37,203 nucleotides of DNA from an uncultured Erysipelotrichaceae bacterium (GTDB taxonomy: Bacteria > Bacillota_I > Bacilli_A > RFN20 > CAG-826), in the NCBI GenBank assembly GCA_902777015.1, contig CACYSA010000020.1:1-37203 (forward strand). The letters are read 5' to 3'. Position numbers and translations under genes: made by a program. The notes under the pieces are model-generated. The model ran no database searches. It was not told the origin of the DNA and saw only the letters and a list, made by a program, of their open reading frames with translations. Positions 1 through 6,887 of the stretch are shown piece after piece (position 1 is the stretch's first letter; every line of letters begins with the position of its first letter).

Positions 1-1
1 C

Positions 2-121
2 GGTTGCGATCGTGCAGTCTTAAAAGCTAACGGTATGGTCACACGTGACTCCCGTAAGAAAGAACGTAAGAAATACGGTCTCAAAGCTGCTCGTAAAGCA
101 CCACAATTCAGCAAACGTTAA
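2..121 (+). CDS. rpsI: 30S ribosomal protein S9, C-terminal end (partial)
   Basis: The first 40 codons in frame 2 read into the basic C-terminal tail of ribosomal protein S9: a [11 protein letters not shown] stretch, [13 protein letters not shown], and the family-typical end KAPQFSKR followed by TAA. S9 sits in the 30S head and its extreme C-terminal Lys-Arg contacts P-site tRNA; that terminal KR is intact. The 5' part of the gene lies outside the window. In Firmicutes rpsI normally follows rplM at the end of a ribosomal cluster, and here a clear terminator follows 22 bases later. Identification is by direct recognition of the conserved tail and is very secure. Confidence 0.97.
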   Translation, partial: GCDRAVLKANGMVTRDSRKKERKKYGLKAARKAPQFSKR

Positions 122-143
122 TCGTTTACTACAGAAGAAAAAG

Positions 144-168
144 AGGAAGCAAATTCGCTTCCTTTTTT
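144..168 (+). terminator. rho-independent terminator of rpsI
   Basis: A 7-bp stem AGGAAGC / GCTTCCT with a 6-base loop is followed directly by a run of T residues. It ends the ribosomal protein transcript before the tRNA promoter. Confidence 0.93.
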
Positions 169-197
169 CGTGCGCGTAATATCTTTTAAAAAAGACA

Positions 198-226
198 TTG
201 ATTTTAATATTTCATTGTTGTATATT
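198..226 (+). promoter_or_regulatory. promoter of the tRNA cluster
   Basis: TTGATT (198-203), a 17-base spacer, and TATATT (221-226) lie 24 bases before the first tRNA, placing the start near 233. This is a good sigma-A-type match and the only obvious promoter before the four tRNA genes. Confidence 0.75.
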
Positions 227-250
227 ATTACCGCTGTCTAAAAGGCAGAT

Positions 251-327
251 GGGCCCATAGCTCAGTTGGTTAGAGCGCGCCCCTGATAAGGGCGAGGTCG
301 GAAGTTCAAGTCTTCTTGGGCCCACCA
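251..327 (+). tRNA. tRNA-Ile (anticodon GAT)
   Basis: Full cloverleaf of 77 bases with encoded CCA. The acceptor GGGCCCA pairs perfectly with TGGGCCC, and the anticodon loop CTGATAA carries GAT at 285-287. It is first in a four-tRNA cluster. Confidence 0.97.
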
Positions 328-405
328 GTAAATATACAAGGTCACTTATTTAAGTGATTTTTTTGTTGATTAATAAATACTAGTTTGTTATAGTAATTGA
401 GCGCT

Positions 406-480
406 GGAGACTTAGTTCAGCGGGAGAACGCTTCCTTCACACGGAAGAGGTCGTAGGTTCGATCCCTACAGTGTCCACCA
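406..480 (+). tRNA. tRNA-Val (anticodon CAC)
   Basis: Cloverleaf of 75 bases with encoded CCA. Anticodon stem CTTCC / GGAAG encloses loop TTCACAC with anticodon CAC (438-440), reading GTG. The D stem GTTC/GAAC and T arm GTAGG-TTCGATC-CCTAC are intact. The acceptor strands GGAGACT and AGTGTCC leave one G-G mismatch at pair 4:69, which is unusual; otherwise the gene looks functional. Confidence 0.92.
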
Positions 481-485
481 AAAAT

Positions 486-561
486 GCCGTCTTAGCTCAA
501 TTGGCAGAGCAACTGATTTGTAATCAGTAGGTTGTTGGTTCGATTCCGATAGACGGCACCA
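486..561 (+). tRNA. tRNA-Thr (anticodon TGT)
   Basis: Cloverleaf of 76 bases with encoded CCA. Acceptor GCCGTCT / AGACGGC is perfectly paired, and anticodon stem ACTGA / TCAGT encloses TTTGTAA with anticodon TGT (519-521). It starts 5 bases after tRNA-Val. Confidence 0.97.
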
Positions 562-603
562 ACTAAGTATTATCGGAGGGGCACGTCCCCTCCTTTAATT
601 TTT

Positions 604-688
604 GCGGCTATGGCGGAACTGGCAGACGCGCTAGACTTAGGATCTAGTGGGGCAACCCGTACAGGTTCGATTCCTGCTAGCCGCACCA
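604..688 (+). tRNA. tRNA-Leu (anticodon TAG)
   Basis: Class II tRNA of 85 bases with a long variable arm and encoded CCA. Acceptor GCGGCTA pairs with TAGCCGC, and stem CTAGA / TCTAG encloses CTTAGGA with anticodon TAG (638-640). It is last in the cluster. Confidence 0.97.
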
Positions 689-700
689 CGAAAAATAATA

Positions 701-753
701 CCCGCTACTAAATCGTTGCTCTCTGAGCAAAAGACAACAAAAAAGCGGGTTTT
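701..753 (+). terminator. probable terminator of the tRNA cluster
   Basis: CCCGCT (701-706) pairs with AGCGGG (744-749), which is followed by TTTTC; a small inner hairpin GCTC-TCT-GAGC lies between. The long loop makes it less canonical than the others here. No gene is visible between it and 925. Confidence 0.65.
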
Positions 754-870
754 CATTTGCACCTTTGCTTTGATTTTAGGTGGTAAATGTGGGAAATCAT
801 GAGCTTCTAACTATATAGATGAGTGATACGTGCCGTTATTATCGTTTAGCTGTATCAAATACCGTACGGG

Positions 871-887
871 GGTGTCTCGCTACTTTT
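871..887. repeat. left arm of an inverted repeat flanking the 925-1755 gene
   Basis: This 17-base segment (GGTGTCTCGCTACTTTT) matches the reverse complement of 1757-1773 at 15 of 17 positions, including an identical 10-base CGCTACTTTT end. The two arms bracket one gene and its promoter. Confidence 0.55.
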
Positions 888-908
888 TCTTAAGAATTAC
901 AAACAACG

Positions 909-917
909 TGATACAAT
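909..917 (+). promoter_or_regulatory. extended -10 promoter of the 925 gene
   Basis: TGATACAAT (TGn plus TACAAT) lies 7 bases before the ATG. A weak -35 (TTAAGA, 890-895) is possible with a 16-base spacer. The expected start site falls at or next to the ATG, so the mRNA would be leaderless. Confidence 0.6.
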
Positions 918-924
918 AAAAGAA

Positions 925-1755
925 ATGAAAAACTATAGGCTAGAAAGTCAATATAAATTAATTAACTATATATGTAAGCAGATTTACAAAGTTTCCCCAA
1001 ACAAGGTTAACAGCCCTAGTTCTTTAACGGTTATTGAAGAAGAAGCGGTCGCGAAACAAGTTATGAAAAAATATGATTTGTCCAAAGAACATATTCATAG
1101 CTATTTAGATAATAATGGAAAGTGGGGATTTAATCATAAAGACTTGTTAAGTTTTTTTCTTGCTCTAGATGGCGATTTAGATAAATATGACTTTTATATA
1201 ACAAAGCAAAACGCTAAGTCTTCGCTTCGTTTCTATTTTTTGTCGCTGTTGTTTTCTTTGTTGCCTACTTTGGCTTTTTATGTTGTTTGTTCTTTGACAG
1301 TTAGAAATTTAGTCGGTTTTATTGTTATGGGCGCCGCTGGAATAGTGATGATTCCAACCATTATCTATTTCTTGGTTAGATATTTACGTGATTTTTGTTT
1401 CATTTACAAAAACGCCTGCTTTAACAAAACCAAAGTTGGCAAGGGAAAAATCATTAAAGTACATTATTCTTTGGATGCCGCCTTTAAATATAATAGAGCA
1501 TATTATCTGCATGGGCTGTTAATTGTTTGTGATGTTGATGGAAACAAAAACAAGTACATTTATTATCCGAATAATGAATTTGCTGCTTTTCCAAGAAAGC
1601 ATTTCTTTTACTTCGTCAAAGTTATTCGAAAATTAAATAAAGCGCTTAAAGGTAAAGAAATTCTAATTGAGACAATTGAGGGAACAAATGTTATTTGCGG
1701 ATATAACAAGAGTATTGAACATTCATTTGCGCTCTCCAACAAATCATTAGAATGA
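925..1755 (+). CDS. unknown two-TM membrane protein
   Basis: A 276-residue protein of unrecognised family. The N-terminal ~95 residues are soluble and charged. Two strongly hydrophobic segments at about 101-125 and 128-152 form a membrane hairpin, and a ~120-residue basic, aromatic C-terminal domain follows (KVGKGKIIKVHY, YNRAYYLHGLLIVCDVDGN). That tail could be a small beta-rich cytoplasmic domain, but no catalytic motif is visible. There is no SD, and the ATG follows an extended -10 by 7 bases. It ends TGA TAA, one of only two TGA stops here. It stands alone between the tRNA cluster and an ABC operon with inverted repeats on both sides, which suggests accessory DNA. No function is assigned. 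Confidence 0.75.
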   Translation: MKNYRLESQYKLINYICKQIYKVSPNKVNSPSSLTVIEEEAVAKQVMKKYDLSKEHIHSYLDNNGKWGFNHKDLLSFFLALDGDLDKYDFYITKQNAKSSLRFYFLSLLFSLLPTLAFYVVCSLTVRNLVGFIVMGAAGIVMIPTIIYFLVRYLRDFCFIYKNACFNKTKVGKGKIIKVHYSLDAAFKYNRAYYLHGLLIVCDVDGNKNKYIYYPNNEFAAFPRKHFFYFVKVIRKLNKALKGKEILIETIEGTNVICGYNKSIEHSFALSNKSLE

Positions 1756-1756
1756 T

Positions 1757-1773
1757 AAAAGTAGCGGCACACC
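1757..1773. repeat. right arm of the inverted repeat flanking the 925-1755 gene
   Basis: AAAAGTAGCGGCACACC starts immediately after the stop codon of the 276-residue gene and is the near-exact reverse complement of 871-887. Confidence 0.55.
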
Positions 1774-1800
1774 TTACGCTGCACCAATGTGTTTGAAATT

Positions 1801-1848
1801 TCCTCCAAAATTTTGCCCAATCGGGTAGAATGAAATGGAGGATTTTTT
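1801..1848 (+). terminator. probable terminator after the 925 gene
   Basis: TCCTCCA (1801-1807) pairs with TGGAGGA (1836-1842), followed by six T residues. An inner GCCC-AATC-GGGT hairpin sits in the loop. Confidence 0.7.
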
Positions 1849-1928
1849 GTGCACATATTTATTTAATAAGATATAATATATGGGACTTTGTTATACATTT
1901 TAATGTATTGCAGTTTATTCAAATTGTA

Positions 1929-1957
1929 TTGAATTATTATGTATAAAAATGTATATT
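1929..1957 (+). promoter_or_regulatory. promoter of the ABC transporter operon
   Basis: TTGAAT (1929-1934), 17 bases, then TATATT (1952-1957). The predicted start near 1964 leaves a ~16-base leader that begins just before the SD AAGGAGG. Confidence 0.7.
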
Positions 1958-1979
1958 AGTGTTTAAGGAGGAAAAAATC

Positions 1980-2891
1980 ATGGATATAATCACAACGAAT
2001 GAGCTCTGTAAACAATACAGTCACAAGCTCGTTATTGACCATGTTAATATGCATATTCCAGAACACTCTATCTATGGTTTCGTTGGTGAAAATGGTAGTG
2101 GTAAAACAACCATTATGCGTTTGCTCACCGGTTTAGCGGAACCAACTAGTGGTTCGTTTACTTTATTTGGTGTCAAAAACACTGATCCCGCAATCTACGA
2201 AAAAAGAAAATATGTTTCAGCGATTGTGGAAAAAACATCCTTAGTGCCTTCAATGACCGCAAAAGAAAACCTTCGTTATTTTGAACTTTATACAGGTATT
2301 TCACTTACCGAACAAGATAGAGATGATTTATTAAGAAAAGTTCATCTTGAAGATGTTGGAAATAAAAAAGTCAGAAACTTCTCTTTAGGTATGCGTCAAA
2401 GACTAGGCATCGCTTTAGCCCTTGTTAGCAAACCAAAACTCATGTTCCTTGATGAACCAATGAATGGTTTAGATCCTGAAGGTATTGCCGAATTAAGAGA
2501 TTTATTAATCGATTTAAATCAAAAAGATGGTATTACAGTTTTAATTTCTTCTCATATTCTTTCTGAACTTGAAAAGATTGCTTCTTGCTATGGTTTTATT
2601 TCGCATGGCAAGATCATCGAAGAAATTACCGCTTCTGAATTACAATCAAGATGCCGTAAATCATTAATGATTAAAGTTGATAAGATTGCGGAAACTGAGG
2701 CAATCCTTAAGACTCATAACATTACTGATTATAAAGTCTCATCTAATGGTGAAATTAATATTTTCGAAAACCTTAAAGTTAACGATATAGTTGCAGAACT
2801 TAATGCCGCTAATGTCACCATCTTATCAATTAACTCCTCTGAAGAATCAGTGGAAGAATATTACTTAAACTTAGTCAAGGAGGGCAAATAA
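1980..2891 (+). CDS. ABC transporter ATP-binding protein (BcrA/lantibiotic-export type)
   Basis: Nucleotide-binding subunit of 303 residues. It has Walker A GENGSGKT, signature SLGMRQR, Walker B LMFLDEP and switch His in SSHILSE; the Q-loop position reads VEKTS, as in many bacitracin/lantibiotic-type exporters. About 80 residues beyond the ATPase core form a C-terminal domain usual for this subfamily. The start at 1980 is chosen because AAGGAGG lies 8 bases upstream; a longer in-frame start at 1959 would contain this SD inside the gene. The permease follows after one base, so the two form a two-gene efflux system. The substrate (peptide antibiotic, lipid or other) cannot be read from the sequence. 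Confidence 0.92.
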   Translation: MDIITTNELCKQYSHKLVIDHVNMHIPEHSIYGFVGENGSGKTTIMRLLTGLAEPTSGSFTLFGVKNTDPAIYEKRKYVSAIVEKTSLVPSMTAKENLRYFELYTGISLTEQDRDDLLRKVHLEDVGNKKVRNFSLGMRQRLGIALALVSKPKLMFLDEPMNGLDPEGIAELRDLLIDLNQKDGITVLISSHILSELEKIASCYGFISHGKIIEEITASELQSRCRKSLMIKVDKIAETEAILKTHNITDYKVSSNGEINIFENLKVNDIVAELNAANVTILSINSSEESVEEYYLNLVKEGK

Positions 2892-2892
2892 T

Positions 2893-3795
2893 ATGGGACG
2901 TCTATTAAAAGCATTCTTCTTTAAACTTTCCAAAGACTTAGCGTTTAGAATCATTCTCATTATTGGTGGTGGTTTAGCTCTTTTTGAAACTTTAATATTA
3001 TTTGGGCTTCAACAAATATTAGCGACAGAAGCAGATGTATTTAAATTGGTTTCAGGTCAATCAATGTTAATGCTTTCATTCTCACCCGCTCAAAACTTTG
3101 GTCTTGCAATCCCGCTTTATATTATTATCTTCATTTGCCTAGAATTTTCACATGGCACGATTAGAAATAAAATCATTGCAGGTCATTCTAAATTCCAGAT
3201 TTATACCTCTTTATATTTATCTGGTTTAATTCTCGCTATGATGTTGTTACTTTCTTATGTAACTCTTTGTACCGCATTAGGTTCAATATTTGGTGGTTTT
3301 GATGTAAACGGTGAAGCAATGTTCGGCATTACATCAGGTTCAAAACTATCTTTAGAGTATCTTCTTAAATATATTTTATTAGGTTTACTCGTTTATACCT
3401 CTTTAGTGGCCGTTACTGTCTTCTTTGCGACATTATTTAGATCAATTGGTCCATGCATCCCAATCATATTTTTACTGATTATGGGAGGATATTATCTCGC
3501 TGTCATCATGGGTACAGTTATCCAAACATCAGAAGCTATTGCTTTACATCAACAAATGAGTGGTGATCAAGAAGTCTATCAAGCAGCGAAAGATAGTCTT
3601 GAAAATTTTAGACGAATTGGCAATGTTTTAAAGGTTATAAATCCTTTATACTCATTATCGGTGGCGGATAATGTTGATGGTGTTTCCACAATGGATACCT
3701 ACACATTCTTCGCTGGCATTGGTAGTAACCTTATCTATGCCGCAGCTTTCTTCTTCGGTGGCGCTGCCATCTTTAAGAAGAGAGACATAAAATAA
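2893..3795 (+). CDS. ABC-2 type permease subunit
   Basis: A 300-residue integral membrane protein with about six hydrophobic segments: near residues 18-38, 72-88, 106-130, 155-180, 186-208 and 272-292. The layout is typical of ABC-2 permeases, with a first helix followed by a large loop and a FGLAIPLYIIIFICLEF segment. Its SD (AAGGAGGG) is embedded in the last codons of the ATPase gene and the genes are one base apart, so they are translated together. It would form the channel for the upstream ATPase. The family is clear from topology and context; the transported compound is unknown. Confidence 0.88.
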   Translation: MGRLLKAFFFKLSKDLAFRIILIIGGGLALFETLILFGLQQILATEADVFKLVSGQSMLMLSFSPAQNFGLAIPLYIIIFICLEFSHGTIRNKIIAGHSKFQIYTSLYLSGLILAMMLLLSYVTLCTALGSIFGGFDVNGEAMFGITSGSKLSLEYLLKYILLGLLVYTSLVAVTVFFATLFRSIGPCIPIIFLLIMGGYYLAVIMGTVIQTSEAIALHQQMSGDQEVYQAAKDSLENFRRIGNVLKVINPLYSLSVADNVDGVSTMDTYTFFAGIGSNLIYAAAFFFGGAAIFKKRDIK

Positions 3796-3804
3796 AAAAG
3801 TTTA

Positions 3805-3930
3805 GCAGTTTTGCCTTCCTAAATAGTCTTATATAGTGAGAGGGCAAAACCTACTCAAACTGGCTACAGCGTTTCTTCGCTATATAGATTCAATAGTGAA
3901 GATGTTAGACGACGTAGTGAATCTCCCTTT
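3805..3930 (+). other. structured non-coding segment of unknown role
   Basis: Between the permease and a terminator, about 125 bases hold several inverted repeats. GTTTTGCC pairs with GGCAAAAC (8 bp, loop region AT-rich), AGCG-TTTCTT-CGCT forms a compact hairpin, and AGATTCA pairs with TGAATCT. No ORF is present. It could be the 3' UTR of the ABC operon or an independent small RNA ending at the terminator at 3933-3972. It does not match any riboswitch or housekeeping RNA I know. Confidence 0.45.
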
Positions 3931-3932
3931 TT

Positions 3933-3972
3933 AAGATTATTGATTGAACTCAGTCAATAATCTTTTGTTTTT
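3933..3972 (+). terminator. strong rho-independent terminator
   Basis: An 11-bp perfect stem AAGATTATTGA (3933-3943) / TCAATAATCTT (3954-3964) is followed by TTGTTTTTT. Confidence 0.92.
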
Positions 3973-4025
3973 TATAGCAACTTTTTATTTCTTATCCGTC
4001 TTAATTAGTGAGAGGTAAAAAGCTT

Positions 4026-5285
4026 ATGAAAAAATCAGTCTCCCTTTTAGCCGCTTTATTAGTTCTTAGTGGCTGCACTAATTCCGCTGGTGGATATGTT
4101 AAACCTAAAAACCAAGTCAACAATCCTAATAAAACATTCAACGCAAAGAAAATCAAAAGCGGTGATGAAAAATATGTTGAATCATTACAAAGTTTCGCAA
4201 TTGATTTTTATCAAGCATTAGATAAAAAAGCAAATCAAGTTTTCTCGCCTTTATCTATCACGACATGTTATTCAATGCTCTATGATGGGGCAGAAGGCCA
4301 AACAAAAGAAGAATTAGGTAAGTTATTACATTACGATAATAGCTTTAATCATCTTGATGAAATCAAAAACATGTTATTAAACTGCGCGATTGATGTTCCT
4401 TCTGATAAAACGTTTTTAAATGTCTCTCAATCTCTATGGTCTAAAGAGGTAAGCACCTTCAACGATGACTACATCGATAAGATGACTGAATATTATTACG
4501 CCGAATTATTCGATAGTGTGAATTTTGTTGGTGAAGGTGGAAAATTAATCTCTGATTGGATTAATTACAAAACAGAAAAATTCTTAGATGTCTCTCCAAA
4601 AGATTTTATTTTCGACATTAATACTGAATTCGTTTTATTAAACACCATTTATCTTAAATCTCAATGGGCTCAAGAGGGATTATTTGATAAGAAAAATAAT
4701 TATGATTCTAGATTCTATGGCGATAAGAATGAAAGCAATGTGACTTTCATGAAGGGCAAAGTTGAAAACAGCCATTTTTACAAAAAAGATGCATACCGTA
4801 TCGCCTCTTTGGATTATAAACAAGGTATCAAACTCAACATCTTGTTACCTAATGAAGATGCAAATTATAGTGAAGTTTTAGGAAACGAGACCGCACTTAA
4901 AGAATTACTCAATTTTGAAAAACTCAATGAATATGAACAAATCGATATTGAATGGAGTTTACCGATATTCAAACTTAAACAAGATTACGATTTAAAGAGT
5001 GTTTTAACGAATTTGGGTTTGACAAATGCGACATTTGGAACACCAGATTTAAGTTCGATGACAAAAGCAGCAAATCTCTATATTTCTTCTTCCACTCATA
5101 AAGCAGGTATGGAAATTAATAACGATGGGGTAAAAGCTGCCGCCTATACGACTATTGTTGTGACTTCAAAAACACAGCCAATGCCAAATAAAACTGAATA
5201 TTTCAATGTAAATCATCCATTCGCCTATTCAATTACAAATTCTAATGGCTATCCATTGTTCATGGGTGTCATTAATAATCTATAA
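4026..5285 (+). CDS. serpin-family protease inhibitor, secreted lipoprotein
   Basis: A 419-residue serpin. The signal peptide ends in lipobox VLSGC with Cys17 as the lipidation site, so the inhibitor would be anchored outside the membrane. The fold is recognised from FSPLSI near residue 73, LNTIYLKSQW in the middle, the hinge NNDGVKAAAY, and the signature NVNHPFAYSI followed by LFMGVINN at the end. The hinge Ala residues fit an inhibitory serpin. Counting from the hinge Gly as P15 puts Lys at P1 (TSK-TQ), which would suit trypsin-like targets; this is inference. The ATG at 4026 is preferred over GTG at 4008, because AGAGG lies 10 bases before it and it opens the signal peptide. The gene is monocistronic between two terminators. 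Confidence 0.93.
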   Translation: MKKSVSLLAALLVLSGCTNSAGGYVKPKNQVNNPNKTFNAKKIKSGDEKYVESLQSFAIDFYQALDKKANQVFSPLSITTCYSMLYDGAEGQTKEELGKLLHYDNSFNHLDEIKNMLLNCAIDVPSDKTFLNVSQSLWSKEVSTFNDDYIDKMTEYYYAELFDSVNFVGEGGKLISDWINYKTEKFLDVSPKDFIFDINTEFVLLNTIYLKSQWAQEGLFDKKNNYDSRFYGDKNESNVTFMKGKVENSHFYKKDAYRIASLDYKQGIKLNILLPNEDANYSEVLGNETALKELLNFEKLNEYEQIDIEWSLPIFKLKQDYDLKSVLTNLGLTNATFGTPDLSSMTKAANLYISSSTHKAGMEINNDGVKAAAYTTIVVTSKTQPMPNKTEYFNVNHPFAYSITNSNGYPLFMGVINNL

Positions 5286-5313
5286 ATAGCCGTAAGTTTT
5301 CTCCTATGCAAAA

Positions 5314-5335
5314 GACGCGCTCGTCGCGTTTTTTG
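5314..5335 (+). terminator. terminator of the serpin gene
   Basis: GACGCG / CGCGTT stem around CTCGT, followed by TTTTTTG. A further perfect inverted repeat TTCCCATT / AATGGGAA at 5341-5362 lies between it and the next promoter. Confidence 0.85.
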
Positions 5336-5397
5336 TTATATTCCCATTACTTAAAAATGGGAAAAACAACAAAAAGGGAGTTATATCTTGTCTAATG

Positions 5398-5406
5398 TGG
5401 TATAAT
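5398..5406 (+). promoter_or_regulatory. extended -10 promoter of the 5417 operon
   Basis: TGGTATAAT is a perfect extended -10. The ATG at 5417 is 11 bases past it, so the transcript would start about 4 bases before the start codon. No SD is present. Confidence 0.75.
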
Positions 5407-5416
5407 TTTATAAATT

Positions 5417-6886
5417 ATGCCGAACAAAGAATTAGAAAATAAAGTATTAGAACACGAAAAACAAGTTGAAAGTGGTGAAAAGAAAAGCAAAAAATCCACG
5501 ATTAAATATGTTTTAAATATTTCTTTAGTTCTTATTGCTACTGGTTTAGCAGTTTTCTTCTCTATTAAAGACAATGCTTCTACGATTGGTAAATCATTAA
5601 TGAGCGCTGACTGGCGTTATTTATGGATTATTATCGGTATGATGGCGGGTTGTGTCTTAGTGAGGAGCTTTATTCTTTTCTGTTTCGCTCACTTATTTAC
5701 TAAGAAATATCATTTCCATCAAGCGATTGCTGTTGACCAAATCGGTCAATTCTATAACGCGATTACTCCTGGCGCTAGTGGTGGTCAAATCATGCAAGCT
5801 TACACATATAAGAAACAAGGTGTGCAAGTCTCAAGTGCGGTTTCTATCCTCGCAATGTATTCAATTGTTTATCAGGCAGTATTAATTGTTTTTGGTGTCA
5901 TTTCGTTTATTGTCAAATACGACTTTATTAATTCTTTGGGTGAATTTAATACTGGTATCAAAATTCAAGACGTGCCACTTAATTTACCTATTTGGCCTTT
6001 AACAATTATCGGTTTTATTTTGAATTTAGGTGTTATTGCTATTGTCTTTTTAATGGGCTATTGGCATGGTTTCCATAATTTTGTTATGGGCCCTGTTGTA
6101 ACATTGTTCCACAAGATTAGATTAGTAAAAGACCCAGATAAGACTAGAGAAAACCTCCGTATTCAAGTGGAAAACTTCAAAATTGAATTTAGACGTTTAA
6201 GCACTAATATTCCTTTCTTGATTTTAGTTATTGTCTCATTTACCGCCTATATGATTTTGAAATTCTGTATTCCATTTTGGGTAGGTAAAGCTTTAGGTAA
6301 CCAAAGTCCTAACGCTAGCTTCTGGGATTGTATCTTCTTAAGTAACTATCACCAAATGATCACTGGTTTAGTTCCTATTCCAGGTAGTGCGGGTGTTTCT
6401 GAATACGTCTTCTATAACTTGTTCTTAAATGAAAAACAACCAATCGAAGGCTTCTTCTATATGGCGGCAACACCTGAAGAAATTGCATTATTTGGCGATC
6501 AAATCATCGCTGATGCTCACACAAGTCGAAACTTATGCCGTGCTTCATTACTTGTTTGGCGTAGTTCAACTTTCGTTATACCAATTCTTATTGGTGGCTT
6601 TGTCGCGGCATTCTATCGTTCCGCTCCAAAAAACGAAGCCCATATTGGTGGAGATATTCCAAACAGACAAACATTTGTTGCTTTGCAAAAAGAAACTTAT
6701 ATCCAGCGTTATGAAGAAGTTAATTCCCTTGTGGAAACTTCAAGGCTTTCTCGTGAATCGGTTTTAGAAAAACTTAAACCAAAGAGAAAGAAAAAGCCAC
6801 AGAAGAAACATCGTAAGAATACTCCAGCGGATATTTCACAAAACGATTACGATGAAGTCGAATTAGACGATTTAGATGGAGATTAA
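5417..6886 (+). CDS. LPG-synthase TM-region family (UPF0104/YbhN-like) membrane protein
   Basis: A 489-residue polytopic protein with about eight membrane segments between residues 30 and 400. The family features are TPGASGGQ near 117-124 and PIPGSAGVSE near 320-329, as in the flippase-like N-terminal half of MprF (PF03706). There is no aminoacyl-transferase domain, so it is not a complete MprF. A charged N-terminus (residues 1-28) and a very basic then acidic tail (KPKRKKKPQKKHRK) lie in the cytoplasm. The glycosyltransferase gene begins one base after its stop, so a joint role in making or translocating a membrane glycolipid is plausible; that role is inference. Confidence 0.85.
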   Translation: MPNKELENKVLEHEKQVESGEKKSKKSTIKYVLNISLVLIATGLAVFFSIKDNASTIGKSLMSADWRYLWIIIGMMAGCVLVRSFILFCFAHLFTKKYHFHQAIAVDQIGQFYNAITPGASGGQIMQAYTYKKQGVQVSSAVSILAMYSIVYQAVLIVFGVISFIVKYDFINSLGEFNTGIKIQDVPLNLPIWPLTIIGFILNLGVIAIVFLMGYWHGFHNFVMGPVVTLFHKIRLVKDPDKTRENLRIQVENFKIEFRRLSTNIPFLILVIVSFTAYMILKFCIPFWVGKALGNQSPNASFWDCIFLSNYHQMITGLVPIPGSAGVSEYVFYNLFLNEKQPIEGFFYMAATPEEIALFGDQIIADAHTSRNLCRASLLVWRSSTFVIPILIGGFVAAFYRSAPKNEAHIGGDIPNRQTFVALQKETYIQRYEEVNSLVETSRLSRESVLEKLKPKRKKKPQKKHRKNTPADISQNDYDEVELDDLDGD

Positions 6887-6887
6887 T

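Noticed and set aside
3805..3930. SRP RNA, 6S RNA or a known riboswitch
   Set aside because: The SRP tetraloop/asymmetric loop, the long 6S hairpin and the conserved cores of the riboswitch classes I know are all missing.
5341..5362. Inverted repeat TTCCCATT/AATGGGAA as a second terminator or operator
   Set aside because: No T run follows on the plus strand and it lies about 40 bases upstream of the -10, so there is no evidence for a specific role.
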